A stretch of DNA of 45,056 nucleotides, from assembly GCA_945898095.1 (NCBI GenBank), contig CAMDHE010000023.1, positions 1-45,056 on the forward strand, read 5' to 3'. The notes beneath the pieces were generated by a model. It did not search any database and had not been told where the DNA came from. It saw only the letters and a list, made by a program, of their open reading frames with translations. The position numbers and the translations under genes were made by a program. Source of the stretch: Roseateles toxinivorans. GTDB taxonomy: Bacteria > Pseudomonadota > Gammaproteobacteria > Burkholderiales > Burkholderiaceae_C. Each line of letters starts with the position of its first letter. Position 1 is the first letter of the stretch. Shown piece after piece: positions 13,463 to 20,462 of the stretch.

Positions 13463-15943
13463 TTATTTCTTGAAATAGAAGTCGCCGACCACCTGGTCGT
13501 AGATGGCTGGCACCTGGTCGTGACCGACTGACTTGGCCATTTCGACGACTTCGGTGCGGACATTGCGGACGATGCGGTCGATGCTGACGCCGGTTTTTTG
13601 CATTTCTTTCAGAAAAACCCGCGTGAACAGGCCGTTCTTGTTCTTGTCGGCGGGGCCCATCTTGTCGAGCGCCTGCTGGCCCGAACCGGCTGAAAAAATC
13701 ACCATCTGGCCGGTGGCTGCAGTGGTCGGTGCCAGGCCGCGGCCGCCGATCGCCCGACTCGCCATCTTGAACGGGTTGTCGCGGCAGGCGTCGATCAAGG
13801 CCAGGGTGAATTTGGCTTTGCGCTCGTTCATGTCGTCGAGCACTCGTTGCAGCTGGATCGAATCATCCTTGATCTGCTCTTCGCTCTCGCCGGCAATATC
13901 GACCGGCAGCAGATAGTTCGAAGAACCCAGCTGCACACCATGGCCGGCGAAGAAGAACATCACTTCATCGCCGCCCTCGATCTGGGCCTTGAAGCTGCGC
14001 AGCGCGAGCTTCATTTCTTTCTCGTTCAAGTCCAGCTTCAGCGTGACCTGGTAGCCGACATTGCGCAGGCTGTCAGCGATGGCGGTCGCGTCTGCCCTGG
14101 CGTTGAGTAGCTTGCTCACCTGCTTGTAGGAATCATTGCCGATCACCAAGGCGCGCCGGCTGGCGTAAACGGTTTTCTGGGTCTCAGTCGACCTGGCGTC
14201 TTCGAGCTTGGCGATTTGCTGGCGCAACTTGGCAAGTTCTTCTTCACGCGCCTGCGCTGCCAGAGCCAATCGTTCCTTGGCTGCCGTTTCCTTGGCGATT
14301 CGCTGCAGTTGCTCTTGCAGGCGCGACTCCTGAGCAATGCGTTCGATGTCTTGCAAGCGCGCCGCTTCCGCCAGGCGCTTCTGTTCCTTGATCGCAGCCT
14401 CGGCGGCCAGCCGGTCTTTTTCCTTGGCTTCGGCGACGCGGATCAGTTGTTCCCGGGCGGCAGTTTCCTGGGCGACGCGCAGGGCTTCCTTGACGCGGGC
14501 TTCCTCGGCCAGCCGGTCCTTTTCCTTGGCCTCGGCGATACGGATCAGTTGCTCCTTGGCAGCGGTTTCCTGGGCGACGCGGAGGGCTTCCTTGACGCGG
14601 GCTTCCTCGGCCATGCGGTCTTTTTCCTGGGCCTCGGCGATGCGGATCCCTTGCGCCTTGGCCGCTGTTTCCTGGGCGACGCGCTGGGCTTCCTTGACGC
14701 GTGCTGCCTCGGCCAGCCGGTCTTTGGCCTCGGCGATGCGGATCCCTTGTTCCCTGGAGGCGGTTTCCTGGGCCAGGCTTTGTTGAGCCTGCGCAGGCTG
14801 ATTCAGGCGAACTGCCTCGGTGCTGTCGGCAGAAATCCGGGCTGTAGGTGCGGGCAGCGCTTCCGGGCCACCCAGCGCTTGCAAGGCATCAGCAATTCCC
14901 TGGTCCCGGCCTTGCGCCTGGCGCCCGCCCATGGCGCGCTGCCTTTGCGCAATCTGCTGCAGATCGGAGTCCGCCGCATCATCCATGAATGCCGTTTTGC
15001 CCAGATACATTCCACCCTGGCGGCCTTTATCGATCCACTGAATCGTGATCCCGCCGGCCTGGACTTCGATGCTCTTTTTTTGCACGCTCTTGAAAAAACG
15101 GCCGGTGCTGATTTCGACATCGTGCGCTCCCGGGTCCAGCAAGGCTGCAGTATTGGCCAGCTGGTTCAGTGCTGTCGGCTGATCCTTCAACTTGATGATC
15201 AGCTGCTCCAGTGCGATGGCTTCGTCGCTGTCGGCCTCGATCGCGCGGAAACCATATCCGTCCGAACTCCAGACGCCAACATTGATGGCCAGCACACCGA
15301 GCTGCATTTGCTGCTTGGTATTGAGCTGCTGGCCTTCGGCAATCGCCCCCAGGGCTTCGTCAACTGTCTTGAAGCCTGGCTGATTTTTCAGCAGCAATGC
15401 AGGCAGATGGTCGAGATTTTGCAGGCCGGCCAGCCGGGCATCGGTGGGGGAAAACAACGACCAGGTCAGCGGCGACTGAGCCGGGGCGTCTGCACTGACA
15501 TTGCCCAGGAATTGACCTTTCGTCACGGATTCGCCGTTCGCCGGCATCAGGTTGATCGACTGCCATGGCATCGGCGACGAGATGACCGAGTACAGCCCCT
15601 CACCATGCATCAAGACGAGGCCGCCGGCGTCGATTGCGCCGTTGGCATTCGTGACCGCACCCTTGTAGATCAATACGCCGTCAGCCGGCGCGTTGATGGT
15701 GGCGTAAGGCCCGGTCAAAAAGGTCGTGCTGGCCTGCGAACCATTGTCCCTGGGAATCAATAGCGACTGCCCCCGGAACGCCACCGGGGGGCGGAAATCA
15801 ACGCGCCTCGCCGACTGATCCGTCACCACTGATCCGCTTGAACTTCCCTCGGAAATTGCTTGATCGCCCTGCTGGGCAAAGGCGACCCCCCAGAGGCCCA
15901 GCAGCGCCGCAGTCAGCAGGGTTTTGATGTTTGGATTCATCAA
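13463..15943 (-). CDS. secreted caspase-like protein with degenerate LytM-like domain and coiled coil
   Basis: 826 residues. The signal peptide is MMNPNIKTLLTAALLGLWGV…AFA. Residues ~80–170 resemble a LytM/M23 fold (NAPADGVLIYKG … GGLVLMHGEGLYSVISS … VTKGQFLG), but the zinc-ligand His motifs are not kept, so this is probably a binding domain. Residues ~390–585 are a charged coiled coil with 32–34-residue repeats. Residues 593–826 are a peptidase C14 domain (SRRALVIGNDSY, His 668 in MFFFAGHGVQ, Cys 720 in LALIDACRDNP). The gene lies between the small secreted protein gene (22 bp) and the DGR target (16 bp), so all are probably one transcript. The coiled coil may bridge the envelope or mediate assembly with the other caspase-like proteins. 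Confidence 0.9.
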   Translation of the reverse strand: MMNPNIKTLLTAALLGLWGVAFAQQGDQAISEGSSSGSVVTDQSARRVDFRPPVAFRGQSLLIPRDNGSQASTTFLTGPYATINAPADGVLIYKGAVTNANGAIDAGGLVLMHGEGLYSVISSPMPWQSINLMPANGESVTKGQFLGNVSADAPAQSPLTWSLFSPTDARLAGLQNLDHLPALLLKNQPGFKTVDEALGAIAEGQQLNTKQQMQLGVLAINVGVWSSDGYGFRAIEADSDEAIALEQLIIKLKDQPTALNQLANTAALLDPGAHDVEISTGRFFKSVQKKSIEVQAGGITIQWIDKGRQGGMYLGKTAFMDDAADSDLQQIAQRQRAMGGRQAQGRDQGIADALQALGGPEALPAPTARISADSTEAVRLNQPAQAQQSLAQETASREQGIRIAEAKDRLAEAARVKEAQRVAQETAAKAQGIRIAEAQEKDRMAEEARVKEALRVAQETAAKEQLIRIAEAKEKDRLAEEARVKEALRVAQETAAREQLIRVAEAKEKDRLAAEAAIKEQKRLAEAARLQDIERIAQESRLQEQLQRIAKETAAKERLALAAQAREEELAKLRQQIAKLEDARSTETQKTVYASRRALVIGNDSYKQVSKLLNARADATAIADSLRNVGYQVTLKLDLNEKEMKLALRSFKAQIEGGDEVMFFFAGHGVQLGSSNYLLPVDIAGESEEQIKDDSIQLQRVLDDMNERKAKFTLALIDACRDNPFKMASRAIGGRGLAPTTAATGQMVIFSAGSGQQALDKMGPADKNKNGLFTRVFLKEMQKTGVSIDRIVRNVRTEVVEMAKSVGHDQVPAIYDQVVGDFYFKK
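14372..14773 (-). repeat. coiled-coil tandem repeats (~102 bp)
   Basis: Four units begin AQETA at residues 391, 423, 457 and 491. Spacing is 32, 34 and 34 residues (96, 102, 102 bp). Units follow AQETAAKEQLIRIAEAKEKD and then RLAEEARVKEALRV. High DNA similarity between units 2–4 makes in-frame expansion or contraction by recombination likely. Confidence 0.9.
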
Positions 15944-15965
15944 GGTTCGGCGGGTCGGTCAGCGA

Positions 15966-16421
15966 CTATTCGACGACAAACTGCAAGGGGCTCTGGCCGG
16001 TGCGGCCGGCGGAGTCCTGGATTTCGATGAAGAGCTTGTGCGAGCCCTTGGGCAGCTTGGCCTCGGCCACGTCGATGCCCTGGGCGGTGACTTTGGATGA
16101 GGCGGTGATGCGGTCGGTGATGTCGATGCGGAAGCTGCCGTAAAGCACCCGGAAGGTATCGGGCCGGATCAGCGCCGGCGAGGTCGGCTGGAACTGCACC
16201 TGTATCTGGGTCGGTGAAGCAACCGGGTTGCTGACGTTCGGCGCCACGACCCTGATCCGCGGCGCATCAGGCGCGGGGATGGCCTTGGCGGTGAAGCGCT
16301 CAGGGGCGGCGCGTGAATCGGCAGCTTCCTGCTCACTGACCAACTGGGCCTGGGCCATACCGCAGCAGGCGGCGGTTATCGCTGCGATCACGATCAAGAG
16401 CAAATGGCGGGGTCGGTTCAT
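15966..16421 (-). CDS. small secreted protein of unknown function in the caspase/DGR operon
   Basis: A 151-residue protein with a signal peptide (MNRPRHLLLIVIAAITAACC, cleavage after AQA). The mature part is beta-rich: IQVQFQPTSPALIRPDTFRV … FRIDITDRIT … GSHKLFIEIQDSAGRTGQSP. It reads like one Ig-like or carboxypeptidase-regulatory-like beta-sandwich of the sort found in surface proteins. I do not recognise a named family. It lies 10 bp after the OmpA-family gene and 22 bp before the LytM/caspase gene, so it is probably a structural part of the same complex. ATG at 16421. Confidence 0.8.
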   Translation of the reverse strand: MNRPRHLLLIVIAAITAACCGMAQAQLVSEQEAADSRAAPERFTAKAIPAPDAPRIRVVAPNVSNPVASPTQIQVQFQPTSPALIRPDTFRVLYGSFRIDITDRITASSKVTAQGIDVAEAKLPKGSHKLFIEIQDSAGRTGQSPLQFVVE

Positions 16422-16431
16422 GGCAGGCGTT

Positions 16432-16923
16432 TCAGTTGACGGTGCTGATGCGAACGCGGCGGTTTTCGCTCGCTTGCGGATGGGCGGGATCGAGCAGTTC
16501 GCTGAAGCCTTTGCCTTCGGCGGCGAGCCGGCCGGTAGCCACGCCTTGGGCCTGCAAGAACTCCAGCACCGCTTGGGCGCGGCGCGCCGACAGATCCTGG
16601 TTGTAGCTGGCGCTGCCTTTGGCGTCGGTATGGCCTTCGACCTTGAAGTTGATCGCCGAGAGGCGTTCGGTGGACAAGGCTTCGGCGAGCTTCTCGAGCA
16701 AGGGCTTGCTGCCAGCTTGCAGCTTGGCCGAGTCGAAATCAAAGTTGATGACGAGGTCGATCTGGCGCTTGACCGGTGCAATATTGCGCAGGCTGCGGGT
16801 CAAGGCCTTGGGCGGCGCGAGCTGTTCGACCAACTCGTCTACCGAGGCGTTCTGGATCGGCTGCTGGGCTTGTGCCGTGCCGATCAGCAGGGCAGCAATC
16901 AACAGCGCCTGGGCAGGCTTCAT
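16432..16923 (-). CDS. OmpA-family peptidoglycan-binding protein
   Basis: 163 residues: signal peptide (MKPAQALLIAALLIGTAQAQ), a short linker and a C-terminal OmpA-like domain (LVINFDFDSAKL, VEGHTDAKGSASYNQDLSAR, EGKGFSELLDP, NRRVRI). The NxxLSxxRA-type segment and the Asp/Arg that bind diaminopimelate are kept, so it should attach to peptidoglycan. No lipobox or beta-barrel is visible, so it is probably a soluble periplasmic anchor. It overlaps the upstream caspase-like gene by 4 bp and precedes the small secreted protein by 10 bp. It probably anchors the operon's envelope proteins to the cell wall. Confidence 0.9.
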   Translation of the reverse strand: MKPAQALLIAALLIGTAQAQQPIQNASVDELVEQLAPPKALTRSLRNIAPVKRQIDLVINFDFDSAKLQAGSKPLLEKLAEALSTERLSAINFKVEGHTDAKGSASYNQDLSARRAQAVLEFLQAQGVATGRLAAEGKGFSELLDPAHPQASENRRVRISTVN

Positions 16924-18677
16924 TGGAACTCCTTCACGGTCAGCAGCTTGGCGCCGAAGCTCGAGGACCCACCGGTCACGCCTTGACCGGCAAAGAAGTC
17001 GATCAGCGCGGCGCGGCCGGGCAGGTCGTTCAGGCTGAAGGTGAAGGGCGCAGCTGAATCGGGCAGCGAGGCGGTCAAGGCCTTCAGGTCGCGCGGCGTG
17101 TCCGAGACCAGCACCAGCAACTGGTCGACGCCAGCAGGCCCCTGGGCAATCAGTTGCCAGTCCGGGCGCGGCAGGTTCAAGGTCTGTTTGGCTTTAATGC
17201 GGTTGTCCTGATCGAGGCCGTTGGGGAAGAGCAGGTAGAAGCTCTTGCGGTCGCTACCCAGCAGCAGCAGGTGGACATAGCCGTCATGGTTCGAGCGAAC
17301 GGTCAAAGCCAGTGGGTCAGAACCGATTTTCAGGCTGGTTCGGCTCAAGCCCACATCGACGACGCGGCGCGGGTTGCGCTGCGCCAGGATCTCGTTCAGC
17401 GTGGCCAAGGAGGCCAGCGCCGGCTGCACATAAGGCGGCACGCTGAACTGCGGCGCCGCCGGCAGCCGCTGCGGCTGAACCAGGGGGCTGGCAGCCAGCG
17501 GGGCCAGCGAACCGGGCAGGCTTGGCAAAGCGGCCAGCACGGGCGGCGGGGCTGGCACAGCGACTGGCGGCACGGTGAACTGAGGCGCAGCCGGTAGCGC
17601 CTGCGAGGGCTGGGCCAAGGCGGTCGCTGCAGGCCGGGTGACCGAGCCGGGTATTGCGGGAACAGCGGCCAAGGTGGGTGGCTTTGGCGGCGTGGCCGGG
17701 GCTGCTGCCGTGGGTGCTGCCGTCACCGGCGCTGCGGCTACAGCGATAGCGGCTGGCGGGCGCGGCACCGGGACGATGTTGCGGTTGCCGGTGATGGTGA
17801 CATGCTGCGGCTTGATGTCGGGCGTGCCCTTGAGCTGGTCTTCGACGATCTGCTGCGCGCATCGCTCGAGCTCGGACATCGACACGGCGCCCGAGCCGTC
17901 GAGGTCGACCGCCTGGCCGAACATGCAACTGTGCACCGCCTGGGTGGCCAGGCCGCCGGTGGCTGAATCGAAGCTGACCTCGTCGGCCCTGGATGAGGTG
18001 ATCTGGACGAAGTTCTCGCTCAAGGCACCGAGCCGGGTCGATGCGGCCAGCAACCCGCGGGTCTTCAGGTTCGATGGCTTGCTGCAGGCTTCGGCGTTTT
18101 CTCCGCCCTTGAGGAAGAACTTCGGCGTGAATACACCGTTGGCGATCGACCTTGTGCGGCTGCGGCTGGAAACGCCGTCGGAATGGCAGGCGTCAAACAG
18201 CACGACGAGCTTGTCGGCCACCGCACTGATGCGGCGCGTGCTCTGGGCGATCTCGTCATTGGTGATCATCTTGTAATCGAAGGTCAGCAGGCCTTCTTTG
18301 CAGCCCGAAATGGCTTGCTCGAACCAGCGCGTGCCATGACCCGAAAAGTAGATGAAGACTCGCCCGCCTTCAGCCGTGCTGGCCGCCAGTTGCTCCAGCG
18401 CATCGAGCACGCCTTGCTTGGTGGCCTGTGCGTCGCGCAGCACGGCGGTGCTTTGCTCCGGGATGCCCATCGCCCGGGCAATCTCCTTGGCGCGGATGAT
18501 GTCGAAGGGCACGCCCTTGAGCGTCGGGATCTCGGGTACCGAATAGGTCGAGACGCCGATGATCAAGGCGCTGCGCGAGGCTTTGTCCTGCGCCACAGCG
18601 GCGTTCATCAGGCCTGCGTACAGCAGCAGCAGCAGCAGCAATGGAGCCGATGCGCGGAGGAAGGTCGTGAATTTCAA
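16920..18677 (-). CDS. secreted caspase-like protein with EF-hand-like loop and DUF4384-like domain
   Basis: 585 residues from a TTG at 18677, chosen because AAAGGA lies 5 nt upstream and it gives a compact signal peptide (FTTFLRASAPLLLLLLLYAG…AVA). An in-frame ATG at 18725 would add 16 unlikely residues. The C14 domain has His 114 in FIYFSGHGTRW and Cys 164 in VVLFDACHSDG. At 258–269 the sequence DLDGSGAVSMSE fits an EF-hand calcium loop. A long Pro/Ala linker (~300–430) leads to a DUF4384-like domain (SNHDGYVHLLLLGSDRKSFY … LFPN). It is the first gene of the caspase–OmpA–DGR operon and is coupled to the OmpA-family gene by a 4-bp overlap. The role is probably a calcium-sensitive protease or scaffold at the envelope. 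Confidence 0.9.
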   Translation of the reverse strand: MKFTTFLRASAPLLLLLLLYAGLMNAAVAQDKASRSALIIGVSTYSVPEIPTLKGVPFDIIRAKEIARAMGIPEQSTAVLRDAQATKQGVLDALEQLAASTAEGGRVFIYFSGHGTRWFEQAISGCKEGLLTFDYKMITNDEIAQSTRRISAVADKLVVLFDACHSDGVSSRSRTRSIANGVFTPKFFLKGGENAEACSKPSNLKTRGLLAASTRLGALSENFVQITSSRADEVSFDSATGGLATQAVHSCMFGQAVDLDGSGAVSMSELERCAQQIVEDQLKGTPDIKPQHVTITGNRNIVPVPRPPAAIAVAAAPVTAAPTAAAPATPPKPPTLAAVPAIPGSVTRPAATALAQPSQALPAAPQFTVPPVAVPAPPPVLAALPSLPGSLAPLAASPLVQPQRLPAAPQFSVPPYVQPALASLATLNEILAQRNPRRVVDVGLSRTSLKIGSDPLALTVRSNHDGYVHLLLLGSDRKSFYLLFPNGLDQDNRIKAKQTLNLPRPDWQLIAQGPAGVDQLLVLVSDTPRDLKALTASLPDSAAPFTFSLNDLPGRAALIDFFAGQGVTGGSSSFGAKLLTVKEFQ

Positions 18678-19095
18678 GCAAATCCTTTGGGTTGGGCCGG
18701 TGGGCCAGGCGATCGAATCAAGCATCTTTGCGGCGTCAAACCTTGGACGAAAACCGGGCTCTTGCGGTTCAGCGGCAAAGCAAAATGGCCGCGCGTGCGA
18801 GATGGTAGCCGCAGCAGGGTCGGATTCATCGGAATCGATGGATAAATGTCGTCAGATTCGGCGATGTTTAAGTAAGAATTTTCCGTATCCAGCCGCCACG
18901 GCAGGGGATAAATCAACCCATCGTCCGCATGCGGGGATCGCAGGCAACGTCGGGAAATTCCCCGCATTCGGCCTGCGGCCACCATGGCGTGCTACGCGCC
19001 GATCCGAGGGAATCCAATTCCACGCAGGGACTGAATTGACGATAAGGCTATTCTGCATTACGCTCTGCTGATCATTTGAAAACTGTGAAATCAAC
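18678..19095. other. intergenic region between the divergent caspase/DGR operon and AbrB–PIN module
   Basis: About 420 bp contain the promoter region of the minus-strand caspase/DGR operon, the second copy of the ~45-bp dispersed repeat (18953–19000) and the duplicated upstream region of the AbrB-like gene. I see no convincing gene; the short open frames have no family features. No promoter hexamers are clear enough to call. Confidence 0.6.
18953..19000 (+). repeat. dispersed ~45-bp repeat, copy 2
   Basis: This copy matches 7605–7651 and 19801–19842. It starts the ~360-bp block duplicated at 7605–7955 and, with copy 3, brackets the AbrB–PIN module as direct repeats. Confidence 0.85.
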
Positions 19096-19347
19096 ATGAC
19101 TACATTGACCGTCACCTCACGTGGGCAAGTGACATTCAGGAAAGAAGTGCTGCAACATCTCGGCATCAAACCAGGGGAAAAAATCGAACTCGACTTGCTG
19201 CCAGATGGCCGTTGCGGGCTCAAAGCAGCCAGACCACAAGGAACGATTGCCGGCTTCGTCGGATTGCTCGCTGGCCGGACCAGCAAGGTCGCGACGATCG
19301 AAGAAATCAATGCCGCTGCTGCTGAAGGTTGGGTCGGCAAAGAATGA
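19096..19347 (+). CDS. AbrB/MazE-like antitoxin (with PIN toxin)
   Basis: An 83-residue SpoVT-AbrB-type antitoxin (MTTLTVTSRGQVTFRKEVLQ … IELDLLPDGRCGLKAARPQG). The C-terminal tail (EEINAAAAEGWVGKE) is the toxin-binding part. Its stop overlaps the PIN toxin start by 4 bp (ATGA). It is the intact paralogue of the orphan copy at 7740; the two differ at only about nine of the first 72 residues. It probably represses its own operon together with the toxin. Confidence 0.9.
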   Translation: MTTLTVTSRGQVTFRKEVLQHLGIKPGEKIELDLLPDGRCGLKAARPQGTIAGFVGLLAGRTSKVATIEEINAAAAEGWVGKE

Positions 19348-19739
19348 AACTCTCGGTCGACACCAACGTTTTGGTTCGTGCTGCCATGGGTGACGATCCC
19401 GCGCAAGCGAGTATTGCCTCCCAGGTTTTGAGCGATGCTGAATTGATCGCGGTCGCGCTGCCCAGTTTGTGCGAATTTGTCTGGGTTTTGCTCCGTGTCT
19501 ACGGCTTACAACCAGGCGAAGTGGCCATGGCGATCCGGGCACTGGTTGCCGCAATCAACGTTGAAGTGAACAGACCCGCTGTCGAAGCAGGGCTCTTGGT
19601 GCTCGAAGCCGGTGGCGATTTTGCCGACGGCGTCATTGCCTACGAGGGCAACTGGCTTGGTGGCGAAACCTTTGTCTCATTTGACAAGAAAGCAGTGGCG
19701 ATCCTGTCCTCGCAGGGTCAGTCAGCGCGGCTGTTGTAA
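19344..19739 (+). CDS. PIN-domain toxin (VapC-like ribonuclease)
   Basis: A 131-residue PIN-domain protein. Acidic residues that would form the metal-dependent RNase site are visible in SVDTNVLVRAAMGDDPAQ (Asp 5), LCEFVWVLLRVYG (conserved Glu), GGDFADGVIAYEG (Asp pair) and FVSFDKKAV (last Asp). It is translationally coupled to the AbrB-like antitoxin. The ATG at 19344 is preferred over an in-frame upstream start at 19329. Confidence 0.9.
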   Translation: MKLSVDTNVLVRAAMGDDPAQASIASQVLSDAELIAVALPSLCEFVWVLLRVYGLQPGEVAMAIRALVAAINVEVNRPAVEAGLLVLEAGGDFADGVIAYEGNWLGGETFVSFDKKAVAILSSQGQSARLL

Positions 19740-19800
19740 GCCCGTAATCCCCATGGATGGCCCGCCGGGCCAATTGCGGGGGTGGCGTTCAATGGGCGAA

Positions 19801-19842
19801 GAAATTCCCGCATTCGGCCTGCGGCCACCATGGCGGGCTACC
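19801..19842 (+). repeat. dispersed ~45-bp repeat, copy 3
   Basis: The sequence gaaattcccgcattcggcct followed by gcggccaccatggcgggcta matches copies 1 and 2. It lies between the PIN toxin and the truncated second DGR target. Confidence 0.85.
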
Positions 19843-19873
19843 CAGATGCAAGCCAGACCGGCAAGGGCGCCGC

Positions 19874-20311
19874 TCAGAGCGTCCTGGCGATGCGCATGCC
19901 GGCGAGGTTGTTGCGGAAGTCCGGCGCGAGGTGGTTCCGGTAGCCTGAGCGCAGGAACCTGGGATCGATGAACCAGGCACCACCGCGAAGCACCCGCCGC
20001 TCCTGATCGCCGCCTTTGACCCAAGCCGAGCCGTCGGCAGGCGCGCCTTGGTAATTTCCGTGCCAGTTGTCCTGCACCCACTCCCAGGCTTTGCCATGCA
20101 TGTCGTAGAGGCCGAAGGCGTTGGGTCGCTTTTTTGCAACAGGGTGCGTGTTGGGCCCGCTGTTGGCACTGAACCAGGCATGAGCGCCGAGTTGCGATTC
20201 GTCGTCGCCGAAGCTCCACTTGCTGCTGCTGCCGGCCCGCGCCGCATATTCCCATTCGGCCTCACTGGGCAGGCGGAATCCCTGGCCTGAAGCCTGGTCT
20301 TGGTGGGTTGA
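19874..20311 (-). pseudogene. 5'-truncated second DGR target (FGE-sulfatase fragment)
   Basis: An open frame runs from an in-frame TGA at 20312–20314 to a stop at 19874–19876. It encodes about 140 residues homologous to the C-terminal half of the DGR target: GFRLPSEAEWEYAARAGSSS, KWSFGDDESQ, RPNAFGLYDMHGKAWEWVQD and RVLRGGAW. The N-terminal part of the FGE domain, the caspase domain and the signal peptide are missing. There is no ATG, GTG or TTG near the 5' edge; the first internal ATG (20101) would make a 75-residue product. Homology starts abruptly near 20297. It is a relic of a duplicated target, carrying VR2. Confidence 0.85.
19884..20002 (-). repeat. DGR variable repeat VR2 (remote, partly decayed)
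   Basis: VR2 aligns without gaps to the 119-bp TR, with 21 differences. Fourteen are at TR adenines (coding sense) and seven at other bases, compared with 16 and 0 for VR1. The adenine bias shows past diversification by a TR like this one. The other changes suggest drift since then, or homing from a slightly different ancestral TR. Confidence 0.88.
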
Positions 20312-20462
20312 TCAAAATCTGCTCAAGTTTTAGCGAACCAGGGAGCATCTCGGTGATTATGGCGACGACTCATCAGCCAGCTACCTGGAAAATAGGGCGA
20401 GATCGTCGCCCTGATAATGCGACAGTCTTTTCGCCCTACCGGCCCTTTCACCGACCCAAACA

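Noticed and set aside
14216-15763. 515-codon plus-strand frame
   Set aside because: It is antisense to the LytM/coiled-coil caspase gene; its repetitive Phe/Leu/Gly pattern mirrors the coiled-coil repeats.
18674-18985. 103-codon minus-strand frame upstream of the caspase operon
   Set aside because: It has no recognisable features and overlaps the duplicated intergenic repeat; the TTG at 18677 with a good ribosome-binding site explains the real gene start.
20394-20411. Small inverted repeat agggcga/tcgccct upstream of murJ as an operator
   Set aside because: It is a 7-bp stem only, with no T-run and no known regulator site; too weak to call.
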